Part shown: positions 48,055-59,893 of the stretch, piece by piece
Numbering within the stretch: position 1 is the stretch's first letter
How the letters are laid out: every line of letters begins with the position of its first letter
DNA from: Diphasiastrum complanatum
Taxonomy: Eukaryota; Streptophyta; Lycopodiopsida; Lycopodiales; Lycopodiaceae
Direction: 5' to 3'
NCBI GenBank assembly: GCA_029204225.1
Contig: CM055097.1
Span: 34,410,804-34,474,803, forward strand
DNA: 64,000 bases
Notes under the pieces: generated by a model
Databases searched by the model: none
Told to the model about the DNA's origin: nothing
What the model saw: the letters and a program-made list of their open reading frames with translations, nothing else
Position numbers and translations under genes: made by a program

Positions 48055-51000
48055 ATGGAGGCGTTTTTGCTTGTATCACACGCTCAAACCTCCTCACAAC
48101 TCTCAAATCCGCGCATTGCTGCTTCAATTTTCTCCAATCAGCCGCTCATTGCTGCTTTCTTCTCCTTCGCTTTGGCCCAATCCCTTAAGGTCTTCACATC
48201 CTGGTACTGCTCTTCCCTTGTAACTTGCTCATCATGTCCTTTGGAGCTTGAACGGTCAAATCATGTATCAAGGGCTGCATGACATAACGTTTCCAACATC
48301 AGTAACAAACAAAAGTTTATTTTTCATAAACAATTTACGTATTCAAATTGCATTGTCTTATGAATTAACGAACAGTGGGTAGTCGAAATGTTAAGTTTTT
48401 CTGCTAACCTGTCAATGATAGCACCTCTATACTGAAGATCCTATATAAGATACACATCAAACATCTGATTTTTCTTAAGGTACCAAACCTGCAGATTCCA
48501 GGGGCTTTGAGTGTGGTCATAAGTAGCATGGAGAAATCCCATTTGGGAATGTAAAGCTGTAGGCAGGAAGAGCCAGAGGACTCAGTGAGGATATAGCCTT
48601 AGCTAGCACCGAACTATGAAGCATAAGGAAGATCGTGATGGAACTGGAATACTATGAAACATATAAAGTGGGACATTTTGTGTGTGTGTGTGTGTGTGTG
48701 TGGTGTGGGGGAGGGGGGGGGGGTTACCTTCCAGCAATTTTGCTTCTGATCAGTAGTGAATAATTTCAGAAATGACCTGCTGATTTGCGACCTCCAACAG
48801 CAACAAACTGATCTGCAAACAACAATCAGATCTGATCCTGAAATCTGAGGGAGGTTCCATAATCTCCTCCTTGCCGCTCAACCCCTTGTAGCGCCAAATC
48901 TTCTCACAAAGCTGCGACCGTTATGAATGAAGATTGAAATTGAGAGCTGGCAAGGGACACCACCTGCACCTGCTTTTCTCCTTTGAAGATGATGGCCAAA
49001 TCCATTCCTTGTGAATTGATTCTGTTCGTTGGAGTACCTCCTTGTTCTCTAGAATCTTGAACCACGCTTTGATACCATGTTAGAAAACCGACTTGCTCAT
49101 ACAAGTAACCCAAGACAAGATTCCTATTGTTGTTAGACAATAGTCATACACATGAGAGAGAACAACAATGATGAAGAGATGTACTCCAACTATGTCCCAT
49201 TACAATTGAGGTAGGGTGCCAGCCTACATATATACTTTCTTTAATCTATGTGTAAGCTCAAAAGCATAAAGCAAATAGCAAAAGACAAAAAGCTAATTGC
49301 TCTAATTACTATTGGGTAAACACCCAAGATGTATTTCTAAGTAGCAAAACCAAATTTTATTCTAGTTGTAGTGCGTCCACCTACACGGATGATTAAAAAC
49401 GACTCACTATAAATAGTAATGGCCCCTATAATAGCACGCATGCATGGCCCAATAATCCTAAGTAATTCTAAATGACAACAATAGGGGTACTAATGGGAAA
49501 CGTTAACTCTAACAAGTGTCCATGCTAGCAAGGACCCTTAAATCTTGATCACAACCCAAAGGCGATGGATGGATATTGGCAAATGCTAGTAAAGGTTTAG
49601 GATGGCTGTTAGTTATTTGGAATACCAATATGTCTTGATTCTAGTATAGTAATAATAGTATTGTGTGAATTGTGCTAGGATCTATACCTTTGAAAAAGGT
49701 AGACTAGAACATTACTTGGATTGGTATTGTTCATAGATGTTTATCTCCTAGACCTATAATGTTTAAGGGGGAGATGTTATGTCCTTAAAAGACATAAATG
49801 GGCTGGCCCTTACTTCAGGGGTTAGTGCCGATGGGCATGTGCTCTTAATGACATGGGCTCTAGCTATAGAAGCCCGCCAAGCCCAGAAAAATTTTATTCT
49901 TGGAGAAGCACTTCAAAGAGGATTGAGAGCTATGGAGCAAGTCTTAACGTTGATCTTGTATGCTCGAGAGAGCACTTGTGGTGTGGGACAAATATTATAT
50001 GCATGGGATTAGTAGGTTCGGAGATGAAGGAGGTCTTGGTCTTGGAGGGTAGCTCTAACTTTGGGTTGCATTAGTAGGTGTATAATTGCGACCAAAATCA
50101 CTTCTACGAGGACATCTCCTAGTTATGGAGCCAAGGAACTGAAGAAATTGACGCAGCTAAGGCAATTGGTGCATCAACCCTTGTTCACTCCTGAAGTTTT
50201 TGCTGGGGAAAAGAAGGATAGAACCCCGGAGGCGGTCTTGCAATGGTTGGATCGATGGAATTCGCACTTTTCCATGCACGATTCATTCGAGGATAACAAG
50301 ATCAATCTCACCATCATGTACCTGCGAGGTAAATCATTTACCTGGTGGCAAGATGTCAATATGCAACGATCCATATGGGGAACCGGCCCTTGGATCAGTA
50401 TTTACAAGAGTTTCAGGAAGTCTATTCTCGTTTTGCAACTAGAATAGATCCTTTACTGGTACAGTTGCATTTTATACTTGGGTTGCCAAGAGACTATCAG
50501 TTAGAGGTTAGGAGGAACTTGCCTCTTGCCCTCGAGGATGCTGTTCGCTTCGCTAGAATATACGATGATACTCGTATGATGGCCAAGCCTGAGACTGGTG
50601 TTTTGCCCGACGTAAAGGGTAAGAAGCCTTTCTTTCCAAAGAAATCGAAAGATAAGGCGAAAGATGAGTCTTCAGGTTCAGGTAAGTTGAAGAAAAGATC
50701 TACCTTGGACCAGGAAACCTTTATGAAAGTCAGAAGCGACAATCTGTGCTTTTAATTGCATGGAACCAGGTCATGTCGTGAAGGAATGTCCAAAGAAACG
50801 GAAAGCTGAAGGGGCATCTTTTAAGACGCCAGGTAACTCTAGCATATCTAGTGTAGATCTTTCATTTGCTGGTAATTTTGTGTGTGAGCATTGTTGTTTT
50901 AATACGCCTATTTTTGGTAGTTGGACCCTGCTCAAAGGCGGTATTCCACCTATGACAAGGAACATTTTGCTGTTATTCATGCCCTGAAGGTTTGGAGACT

Positions 51001-54000
51001 TTATTTGTATGGCTCCCAATTTACCATAGTTACTGACCATCAAGCGTTAAAGTATATTAACCATGCGGTCGACCTTAGGGGTTGTTAGGCCAGATGGTCA
51101 GAGATGCTCCAAGAATTTCATTATGACATTGAGTACCGGAAAGGTACTTCTAATATCATCGCGGATGCCTTAAGCCGGATTGGAGAGGTTAATCAGTTAA
51201 GCTTTTCTGAGATCCAATCTGAGTTGTATCTGTCCTTAAGAGATTTGTGTAAGACTGATAGGTACTTCGGTCGTATTTGGCTAGACGTCCTGGTAGTTTC
51301 TTCTAGATCTAGTGATGAACTTGGAATGCAGGATTCCAAGATTTCTCCTCAGGACATATTAAGAGACTATTCCATTAGGAATGGGTTACTTTTCCGGAAT
51401 GGAAAGGTTTGTGTGCCAAAAAATGATGATATAAGGGCCCAAATCCTGCATGAATGTCATGACAAAAAGTCAAGTGGAGGCATATGTTCGCAAGTGTGGA
51501 CAATGCCAGGTTAACAAAGCCGAAAGACTTAAGGCAGCTCGTTTATTAATGCCGAAAGAAAGTGGGAAAGTATTTCCATGGACTTTGTGGTTGGGCTACC
51601 TCGGACGGGGAAGCAAAATGATGCCATTTGGGTAATAGTTGACAGGTTAACTAAAATGGCGCAATTCATACCAACCAAGCAAACTATCAAAGCTCCTGAA
51701 CTTGCTCAGCTTTTTGTTGAAAAGTTGTTCAGGTTTTTTGGTTTGCCGAATGACATTGTTAGCGATCGAGATCCAAAGTTCATGGGCAAATTCTGACAAG
51801 CGGTCTTTGAGAAATTAGAGACCACTCTAAGTATGGGGTCATCAGATCATCCTGAATCGGATGGTCAGACAGAGAGGACGAACCAGTCTATGGAAGATAT
51901 GCTTCGGGCATATGTTTCCAGAAGATAGTTGGATTGGGAAAGGTACCTTCCAATGATTGAGTTTGCGTATAACAGCGCAAAGCACTTAGCGACGGGTTTT
52001 AGTCCATTTTCTCTGATGTATGGTTTCTAGCGTAGGGCTCCCATCTCAGTGAGCCTCAAAGACCTCAAGGTTAAAGCAGCAGTAGATTTCTTGCATGATA
52101 TGCAAGAAATGTTGCTTGTTGCTCGCGAGAACGTAAAAAAGGCTCAGGATAGAGCCCAGTTTCAAGCTAATCAAAAGCGACAACCTAGGGTCTATGAGGA
52201 GGGGGCTTGGGTTTATCTTAGAATCCCTAAAGACTCTAAAGGTATTAAAGATTGGGAAATGTCCTAAGTTATCACCTCATTATGCAAGACCATTATGTAT
52301 AGTTAGGAAACTCCATCGGAATGCCTATCAGCTGGAGCTACCTCAAGGGGTTAAGGTGCATTCAGTTTTTCACATTAGTCGTGTAAAGGAACGACTTGGT
52401 GGAAAGGATGACATGATACTTCAGGAGGATTTAGTTCGGCTGAGGACCTAACATACTTTGTACCAACGGAACCACAGGCCATTGTTGATGTAAACCGGCA
52501 GGTAACTGAGTACTTGGTTCGTTGGAAAGGAAGTTCCGTGGATGATGATACTTGGGAAAAGGAACATGACCTTAAATTGAGGTTCCTTGATTTTCTTCCT
52601 TAGATAAGGAATTTTTTAAGGAAGAGGGAATGTTAGGGACCCAACTCCCTTGGGTCCCAACCCTAAACTTGAGACTGGACGATGACTGGGCATGTAGACT
52701 TGACTGGCGACTCGTGAACCTGCATGGTTGCCACGTGTCATGGCTTGCCATCCATTCTGTCTACCTAGGAGGTGGATGAAGAGCGTGTGCACGGCCAGGA
52801 TGTATGCTAGCTTGGGGTGGCTGAGAGCCTAGGTGGTGGTATGGGACGCCATCTAGGATGGAAGTCGGATCCCGCTTGAGCCGGATAGGCCAGGGCACGG
52901 TGGGTGGACCTGGATTCCTACGGCGGGGTGGAAAGTGAATCGTTCGGTCTCTTGTGGTTAACCGACACCTGGAGGTTTGCAGTAAGTAGAGAGTCTAACA
53001 AATACTGTGTAATTACAACTACTATAGTCTATGATCTATCATCTATCTACATAATACAGAGTACTAGTAACTGATCTACAGTGTACACTGAGCACTCTAA
53101 GCTCTCCTAGGCTTGAGTCTCCTCCTGCTCGCTGGTGCTGTGGAGCCTGCTGTGGTCTCTTGAGTGGCAGCGACGAAATGCTCATCGGAGGCAGAGGTAT
53201 GATGCCCCTCATCCTCATCCTCGCTTCTCCTCGAACTCCTCATCCACATACTCCTCCTCCTCCTCGGACTTTGATCTTGACAATGCCTCAGACTCCGACT
53301 CGTCATCAGGGCTGTGAGCACGAGAGCTCGTACCCTCTCCTCCCCTCCTCTCGCGCTCTGCTTGAGTGACAGGTCCTGCACACAAGGAGGGACAAATGTA
53401 TTATTGCCCGCAAATTAGTAATTTACAATAATTAGTTCGAACTTTGAAAATTTATTTCGAGACCTTAGACAAGTGACACACTGACAAGCCCGAAGCATGC
53501 AACGTCAAGTTGTCAACCGAGTAGTAAGAGCTGAATCCTAATTCCTCACCTGCACTCTGCATGGCCTCCTCATGGAGGAATGCGTACACATCCTCCTCTG
53601 CCTGGTCTCTCGATGGCAAATCTGGAATTTTTGCCACATTGATCTCATCCAGATTAACCTATGCACATGTCACAATGCACATTGAAATCAAGACAAAATT
53701 TGGAGGGCCGACAAATAGTTAAAATTTAGCTACAGTCTTGAGTCTACTATGATCTATCTAGTGTCTACTATCTGGGATCACATGTTAGAAATTATAATTT
53801 ATGGCTTACCTGGATAGGCGCTGCGGTGGTTTGGAGTCTACCCAAAAGTCACAGGTTGGCGTTTACGTACACCAACCTCTCCAACTGTGCAGAGGAGAGT
53901 CGATTCCTCTTCTTCGTGTGAATCAGGGAATGAACACTCCAGTTTCTCTCACAAGCGATTGCAGTGTAGTCCTGTGAGAGGATCCTGACTTCCTGAGCTC

Positions 54001-57000
54001 CCTATCAAGGTACTGCTGCTCACTCCTCCAAAGTGGATGGAGTATGTGGCCCATGGCATGCAGGGGCTTATGAAACCACTCCCACCTGCTCTGCCAAAGG
54101 TGCTGGACCTCCTCAAGCATGCAAGACACATTAATAATTATAGTGCATACTACATTTGAGATTTGAATGTTGAATCTTCATTCATGTGACATGAATGTCG
54201 AATGATTTAATGATGATTCATCAATGATTCAATTGAAAATTCAAATTTCATATCTCAAAGTTCAAACATTAGTTACAACTTAGTACCAACTAGTAACTAG
54301 TAAGGCTTAAGTAATAAGTGCTGGCAATATACCTCTCAGGGCTAATGGTCGCGCAAAGACACAGCTGCTCGCCTAGCCTGTCCATGAACTCATACAAGAG
54401 GCCCAATGTGCAACCCTCTCGATCTGTAAGGCACAGGACAGTGTATAGGTTGTAGGCCCACGACAATGGATCGTGCCTCATCCCAAAATGCAGTCGACAT
54501 AATGGTCCGCTCGAGTCTCTTACCCATGGGCTCCTGTGATGGCCCCCCACTGCACCCACTCATTGGCAACAACCATCTGCCTCAAGCCCTGATGAACTTG
54601 CACCCTGGAGAAGGGCTTCAGTGGCGATCTAGAATAGACTTTGGATGACTAATTTACATAATAACAGAATGCTGAGAGAGCGAACAGCCAAAGGACCAAG
54701 GGGATGTGAAACACCAAAAAGTGTGTTTTCACTCAGGGAGTTGGAAGGCCAAATCATGAAGAGGCCTTACCGTCGGGGCCGGGGTCTTTCGGCAGCCCCC
54801 GGACCCCGCCGTTGGGGGGCGTTGGCCCCCAAACCCCCCTAATCATGAATCATGATTGTCAATTTTCAAATGATCATTCATCATTGAGGGCTCAGAGTTG
54901 CAACTTGCCATGAAATTTGAATTACGATCTTGTCTTGTGCAATGTGACTTGTCACCTGTGAACTAGGTACAGTTGCACCATCATATTTGATGGTTGGAGA
55001 GATATGAGGAAGCGCCACATATTGAATATCTTGGTGTCTTCATGCATGGGGACGATGTTTCTGAGATCCATCGACACCTCTGGGGCGGCAGTCACGGGCG
55101 ATTACATGTTCACACATATTCGAGCTGCCATTGAGGAGGTGGGACCACAGCACGTTGTACAGGTATATATATTATACTATAATGGTAATTTGTAAATGTT
55201 AATGTTCAATGGCGATTGATTAATAATGGTTCACTTGAATTTGGAATTCCAATGCCATGCACATTGCATTGTATGGTTGTACAGGTCGTCACAGACAATG
55301 CGTCGAATTGCGTTGCCATGGGTAGGCTCGTTAATGAGACCTACCCTCACATCTTTTGGACACCTTGTGCTGCACATTGCCTGGACTTGTTGGTCGAGGA
55401 TGTGGCCAAAATACCATGGATTGGGGAGGTGCTACAGACCGAACGGTCCTTGGTGAGATTCGTCACCAAGAGGCCCAAGGTCTTGGCCATGTTTAGGAGA
55501 CAGTCCAGCTTGGATGTCTTGAGACCTGCCCCCACCAAGTATGCAGGTTGCAACTCAAATTTAAGTGCGCAGTCATTGGTAAGTATTTACTACTTAGTAA
55601 TGGCCCATGGGCTACTGTAGTTTGTAACTAATGGCTATTCAAAATTGTAGTTTGTAACTTTGTGAGCACTGAATGTACCTAGTACCATAGTTGCAGCGAA
55701 TTGCGATTCGCTGGGTCCGCGATTCGCGAATCCCGATTCTGAACCCAGAATTGCAAAAAAAAAAAAAATGGAAAAATAGCTTATGGCTGAAATTTTTTTA
55801 GGGGATCAATGGTCAAACCAACGTTTTGTTCTCAAAAGTGCAGTAGATGGGGCACAAACAGATCTTATTTTCAGTAGCTATTTGGTTGTTATTTGCTCTG
55901 GTTTTCAGTAAATGTTAATCCTATAGTTTGGGCTATCAACTGTATGGATGATGATCACTTTTGCAATCATTCACTGGAGAGGTGAGTGCAATGTGCATAA
56001 AGTTGGGGGCATAAATATTGGGCCCTTCTCGGCGCGCATTTGGACCCCATTTTTATCTACAGGGGAGCGGTAGCATTTTTATCTACAGTGTCTATATAGC
56101 AGGAAGTCCTAGGGGGTTTGGGGGGCGGTAGCCCTCTGGGAAATAGGGGGTTCGAGGGGGGGAAACAGGGGGTACTCGGGGCGGTAGCATTTTTATCTAT
56201 AGTGTCTATATAGCAGGAAGTCCTAGGGGGTTCGGGCGGTGGTAGCCCCCCGATAAGTATGAAATGCCACCACAAATTACAATGTATGAAAACTTAAAGT
56301 ACAAATGCATATCATAGAGTCTTGACTCTTTAGAGTGCATAAAATTAAAAGGATAGTAGTACACGTACTGGGCCCATGCCTTCTTAAGAGGCTCTAGCTT
56401 TTGGTCAACAGAAGCCCGCTCATCAAGAAGTCCCTTCGTCCTCAGATGCTCACAAGATGGCCCCGACCACAATTGCCCAATAGCACTGATTGCACTCATC
56501 GCCCTCCTCCATGTCGGGGTCCTAGCTAGATGAAATGGCAGATCGCAAGTGTAGAACAACTGTCGAACTGCACCCTATGCCTCTGCCATGTCTCTCGGAG
56601 CGAAGGTGGACACATAGTAGTCCCTACACCCCATCTGTGTAGTGCAGCCCCGTCTACCTCTCCCTCTCTCAGGTGGATGATGTGGTGTCAGTATGGTCAC
56701 GGCGGCTGGAGGTGGTGTCGAGGATCCTGCACCAGAAGGCGGGTAACGCCGGGTACTAGGCCTTGCCTCATCTGTAGCTCTGTCCTCTGAGCCATGGGAA
56801 GTGAGGGGTGAGCGGATGGCAACTGGGGGGCGTGATGTGGTGGCCTTTGGCTGTATCACTGTGACTGCATCTCGATCTGCCAAAAAAGACAATTCAATTT
56901 AGAAATTAGATGCCTGCGCCCTGGGCCTTGGCGATTCGCGAACCACTGGAGTCTGGACTATACAGGTTTTTTCAACACAGTGTGCCCGAGATCTTGTGAG

Positions 57001-59072
57001 AAATTAAAACGTATATGTATATTTAGAGACTTACAGTATTTGAAATTTTTTTTACTTCCCTACATGTTTTTTCCCACCCCCAACACAATGTAAAAAAAAA
57101 ACTTTTTTTTTGTAGATTGGCCCTTTCCTGGTCTTTTTAGTGGCCATCGGTCTTAGGCAAAAATGTAGGACTAGGGAGTAGGAGACATTCTCCAAAGGCT
57201 GGTCATCCAAAATAAAATTTGGTGGTGCATGAAGGAGAAAGATGTATCGAAGTCAATGACCTTGGTCGTCTTTACGTTCTTCCAAACTTCTGGCATGACA
57301 AAAGGTATATAGGGCATCAATGTGCTAGTGCAAACCATCCCTGGTTAGAGAAACTAGGACCACATCATTTGCATACAAGGGACAGCTAAGCATAAAGATA
57401 AATTCATAAAATAGTATCAAAAGATGAGCTCAAAACTGTGCAACCATCAAAGAGCCAAATGTGAAGGTAGCCTATGAAAGCTGTTTTTGTGCCATATATT
57501 CATGTTCAGACAGCATTCCAAATGTCTGGAGTTCAGAAATCCCAAAAGAGCCTTCAAGGGAGGGCCGTGTTTTTTTTAAATGTAAGAACAAACTCAAGTT
57601 TCTTTGGGTCGGGTTTGCAATCCTCTTTCTTCAACTCTAAATTTGCATAGAGTGAGAGACACAGAAATTCAAAGAGGCCCAAACGTTTTTCTCTGATATC
57701 TTGCCAAAGTGATTTTTAGAGCTTATGCCCAAATATCTATTTGAACGCTAGAGCCCGTTAATGCTTTCTTTATATCTACTCCATTAGAAACCTTTGTGCA
57801 GGCTTTCTTTGGATTTTGTTGCTCGTTACTATGTTGTGCTGGAGGTTATTGTCGTCCTTTTGAAGAAGTCTCCAATCATTTAAATTTTTCCTCCTCACAG
57901 TTTTGTTTAGTTGGTAGCAATATAATTCAAGAACTATGAGTATCCACATCGTTGCATTTAAACCTCCATATAGCCATTGAGAATAATGGAAAGTGGTATA
58001 ATTTTACCGTAAATAAATTTTCTCCATTATTCTTGTTCTATACAACCCCAAAATTATCATCGTATGGGATCTTACTTTCAATATTGTTCTTTATTGTTAA
58101 ATTATTGTGCAAAGCAGCCTTAACAGAACGAGTCTAGCAATCTAAAATGCATTCTTGGCACTTTCATCTCACAATTTGATTCAGAATCTCCAATCGACTT
58201 TTTCATTCTGTGTAATTGTATTTTGATAAGAAGTATCGCAAAGAACAAAACATTCAAGCTTCGAGCAATCACTCTCTTATCCTTTGTGACAGAAGATCCA
58301 AACAACCGCCTTCGAATATTTCAGAATTTTATTTTATCCAGCCACCATGTGGCCAAGAAGGGGGTAAAATCTGGCAAAATATTAAAGGGTTTCTTGTAAA
58401 GCTTCATCAAACAGCATAAACTTATAACTGGATAATAGTTAAGGATTAAAAATCTTTATGATAACAAGCAAACAATGTTCAAAGAAAAATTGAAAAAAAA
58501 GATGACTTGATATAAGAAAAAAGAAAGTGAAATTCCGCTCCGCAAATGTCATTGTATATAATCATTAACCTCAGTCATGGATTCAAACATAAAAAGGATG
58601 ATTGGCACCCTAAGTTGCATTAGTTTATTTCAGCTAGCACATTGCAGGGGGGAAACATGATAGAAAATATGAATTTTTTTTCAAATTTGTGGTGTTCCTA
58701 CTCTCCTTTAAGATAGACCTTTGATTTGAATTTAGGATCAAACAAATGTTGGAGAAGTGCTCATTTTTGGGAGTGCTAAGCATTGTGCAATCCTAATTGC
58801 AATGAAGATAAATGAATGGGAAGGTAGATTTCGTATAGCTGGATGGAGCATGTTGCAGTTTTATCAAGCTTGATTGATGACCTTTGATGTATTTTGTGAT
58901 ATACTCTGCGTGCAGGTACAAAGACAAGCGTTGGGATGTGAAAAAGCTGATTGCTTCTGGTGGAATGCCATCATCTCACTCTGCAACGGTTATGGGCCTA
59001 GCTGTAGCTGTTGGGTTGAAAGATGGCACTGGGACTGCTCTATTTGCAATTTCTTTGGTTTTGGCAAGCATT
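48055..59072 (+). CDS. DUF212 (acid phosphatase/vanadium-dependent haloperoxidase-related) protein, exons 1-2
   Basis: Exon 1 (48055-48203) reads [20 protein letters not shown] then [20 protein letters not shown] and TSW. It ends on a GT donor (GTACTG). Exon 2 (58916-59072), after a TGCAG acceptor, restores the codon ([12 protein letters not shown]). It continues with the family signature [20 protein letters not shown] and [10 protein letters not shown], ending at GTAAGC in phase 0. This is the N-terminal half (102 codons) of the plant DUF212 family, whose next block (VMYDA.GVR) should be in exon 3 but is not in the window. The family is a small membrane protein of uncertain biochemical role that shares the PSxxS(H)-type phosphatase motif. 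ATG 48055 was chosen because an upstream open frame has no other ATG. Intron 1 is 10.7 kb and full of transposons. Confidence 0.9.
48678..48724. repeat. (TG)n microsatellite followed by a G-rich run
   Basis: TG repeats at 48680-48701 run into GGTGTGGGGGAGGGGGGGG. The G-run could form a quadruplex but is probably simple repeat decay. Confidence 0.9.
48741..49077 (-). mobile_element. Primer-binding site and leader of a Ty1/copia-type element
   Basis: On minus, TGGTATCAAAGC (49077-49066) is the tRNA-Met primer-binding site abutting the LTR above it. The following several hundred bases resemble a leader, but no gag domain was recognised. The element is therefore truncated soon after its start. 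Confidence 0.6.
49078..49514 (-). repeat. 437-bp 5' LTR (Ty1/copia type)
   Basis: The ends are TGTTAG (49078) and CTAACA (49514), a perfect short inverted repeat. The low end abuts a tRNA-Met primer-binding site, so it is the 5' LTR of a minus-strand element. A TATATATG near 49225 could be its promoter. No partner LTR was found. Confidence 0.78.
49515..50060 (+). other. Possible 3' LTR start of another element
   Basis: TTAAGGGGGAGATGTTATGTCC around 49761-49780 has the form of a polypurine tract followed by a 5' LTR end (TG at 49773-49774). No pol sequence precedes it and no matching LTR was seen. The call is tentative. Confidence 0.4.
50061..50880 (+). pseudogene. Ty3/gypsy gag with zinc knuckle
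   Basis: It reads [40 protein letters not shown] and [18 protein letters not shown]. After a frame change come [40 protein letters not shown] and a Lys-rich tail. A decayed CCHC knuckle follows (NLCF...[13 protein letters not shown]). It shares the gag architecture of chromoviruses and has at least two frame breaks. Confidence 0.82.
50933..52600 (+). pseudogene. Ty3/gypsy RNase H, integrase and chromodomain-like tail
   Basis: RNase H starts [20 protein letters not shown] and includes [18 protein letters not shown], with a CAG to TAG stop, and [12 protein letters not shown]. Integrase follows with [67 protein letters not shown] and [21 protein letters not shown] further TAG follows YVSR, then [20 protein letters not shown] and [11 protein letters not shown]. 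The terminal [20 protein letters not shown] is a chromodomain, which marks the element as a chromovirus. At least four in-frame stops are present. Confidence 0.9.
52620..52630 (+). other. Polypurine tract of the chromovirus
   Basis: GGAAGAGGGAA immediately precedes the TG of the 3' LTR, as expected for plus-strand priming. Confidence 0.85.
52631..53000 (+). repeat. 3' LTR of the chromovirus
   Basis: This 370-bp block has TGTTAG and CTAACA ends and directly follows the polypurine tract. No second copy was found in the window. Confidence 0.82.
53097..54628 (-). pseudogene. hAT transposase, C-terminal half (minus strand)
   Basis: In transcript order the minus strand carries [33 protein letters not shown] and [20 protein letters not shown] (54628-54290), with a frameshift in a G-run. 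Next come [20 protein letters not shown] and [17 protein letters not shown], then [18 protein letters not shown] and [10 protein letters not shown] before a GTAAGC donor at 53809. An Asp/Glu-rich exon ([20 protein letters not shown]; 53660-53452) and a basic/acidic tail (53381-53097) follow. The [10 protein letters not shown]...LHP and KxRNRLS...LVYVNxNL patterns are the hAT dimerisation-region hallmarks of plant DUF659-type transposases. Confidence 0.8.
54629..54966. other. Spacer with a GC-rich block between hAT halves
   Basis: It contains a GC-rich stretch around 54770-54840 (runs of GGGGCC/CCCCC). It lies between the minus-strand C-terminal hAT exons and the plus-strand central exons. One breakpoint of the proposed inversion should be here. 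Confidence 0.5.
54967..55578 (+). pseudogene. hAT transposase central exons (DUF659), inverted
   Basis: Exon 54967-55162 reads [20 protein letters not shown], then [20 protein letters not shown], and ends at a CAG|GTATAT donor. After an ACAG acceptor, exon 55285-55578 reads [40 protein letters not shown] and [20 protein letters not shown], and ends at GTAAGT. FDGW and VTDNASNC with CAAHCLDL are the DUF659 catalytic-region motifs. These exons are on the strand opposite to both flanking hAT parts, yet their phase fits the N-terminal exon at 56369 (its CA plus this G completes a Gln codon). Confidence 0.85.
56067..56255. repeat. 114-bp tandem duplication (second copy partial)
   Basis: GCGGTAGCATTTTTATCTA with a following GTCTATATAGCAGGAAGTCC occurs at 56067 and again at 56181. 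Both are followed by G-rich sequence (CTAGGGGGTT). It lies in the segment where the second hAT inversion breakpoint is expected. Confidence 0.88.
56369..56892 (-). pseudogene. hAT transposase, N-terminal exon (minus strand)
   Basis: A Pro/Ser-rich linker ([20 protein letters not shown], then [18 protein letters not shown]) leads to [14 protein letters not shown], a TAG, then [36 protein letters not shown] and [20 protein letters not shown]. It ends KKAWA plus CA before a GTACGT donor. This is the region just before DUF659 in plant hAT proteins. The TAG sits where CAG (Gln) is expected. The first ATG at 56892 may not be the true start; a BED zinc finger was not found. Confidence 0.8.
56893..57150. 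other. hAT 5' flank with GCGATTCGCGAA words
   Basis: GGCGATTCGCGAACCA occurs at about 56929-56944. Related words GCGATTCGC and CGCGATTCGCGAATCC lie at 55700-55735. Such sequences occur near the ends of some plant hAT elements, but no matching terminal inverted repeats or target duplication could be paired. Confidence 0.4.
57190..57400 (-). pseudogene. LINE reverse transcriptase fragment
   Basis: The minus strand encodes [17 protein letters not shown], then [18 protein letters not shown], which corresponds to the YADD catalytic block of LINE RT (Asp-Asp reads Asn-Asp here). After a frame change [10 protein letters not shown] and DDQPLENV follow. It matches the layout of the larger LINE at 62890. 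It is short, frameshifted and dead. Confidence 0.65.
57401..58915 (+). other. Remainder of DUF212 intron 1
   Basis: No further coding domain was recognised between the LINE fragment and DUF212 exon 2. Confidence 0.5.
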
Positions 59073-59893
59073 GTAAGCAACACTTTCCTTGTTGTGCATC
59101 TTGTCTAAGTAAGATATGCTTCTACAAATTCTAGATAAGTGCAGATGCATAGGTTGATAATCTCTCTGTCAAGTAGTAACTTTTCTGAAGTTTTCTTGCT
59201 TGTGATCAACAGATCCTCTAAGACTGATTTTTTATTTGTAAGTCAAAACAAACCGATTCTTCCACATGCTATCCTCTCCTGACACCTTTCAATAGAACCA
59301 AATCTTAATAGAACCTCAATTTGGACTCAAGAAAGGCGTCGTTATTTTAAGAGTATCATGCATAGCATGAAAAGTTGTCTTATCTGTAGCATTGTTCCAT
59401 CAGAAGTATCGAATGAGCTGGTTAACTCCGCTGTGTTTCCACCTGTTGCATAGTTGCCTGTCCTGCTACATTGAAAACTCCAAAAGATTCATAATTGCCA
59501 CAGTTCTATAATGTTTAAAACAAAGTTGCTCCCATCGCCATGTTCGTGCAGCCATCATCAATTTTGTGCAGCCATTTTCGTTATGAGAGAGACATTCATG
59601 CAGCCATCACCATCTTCATTCTATTCATAATAGTATTTATGCAGCCATTGCCATCGTGGTGACCATTGCCATTTTCGTCATTTTTTTGGTTCTCCAATAT
59701 GCAGTGTAGAACTTGGCTTAAAACTCTAAAAGGACATTAGAGGCCCTAAGTCAAGTTTTAATAAAAAAGCTAAAAGGGCCCAAATTAGAACTCACATGAA
59801 ACATGTGAGTGCCCTTTGTGCTTTCTTAGTACTATTTACTTTGTTTTGTGTTAGTTTAAATGGCTTGGATTAGGATCCTTGCCATTGTAATTA

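Larger units (their letters stand above)
50061..53000 (+). mobile_element. Deleted Ty3/gypsy chromovirus with 3' LTR
   Basis: Plus-strand gag, RNase H, integrase and chromodomain-like sequence are followed by a polypurine tract (GGAAGAGGGAA) and a 370-bp 3' LTR (52631-53000, TGTTAG...CTAACA). Protease and most of RT have been lost by an internal deletion between the zinc knuckle and RNase H (around 50890-50935). No 5' LTR is visible. It lies inside intron 1 of the DUF212 gene, in the same orientation. It is clearly inactive. Confidence 0.88.
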
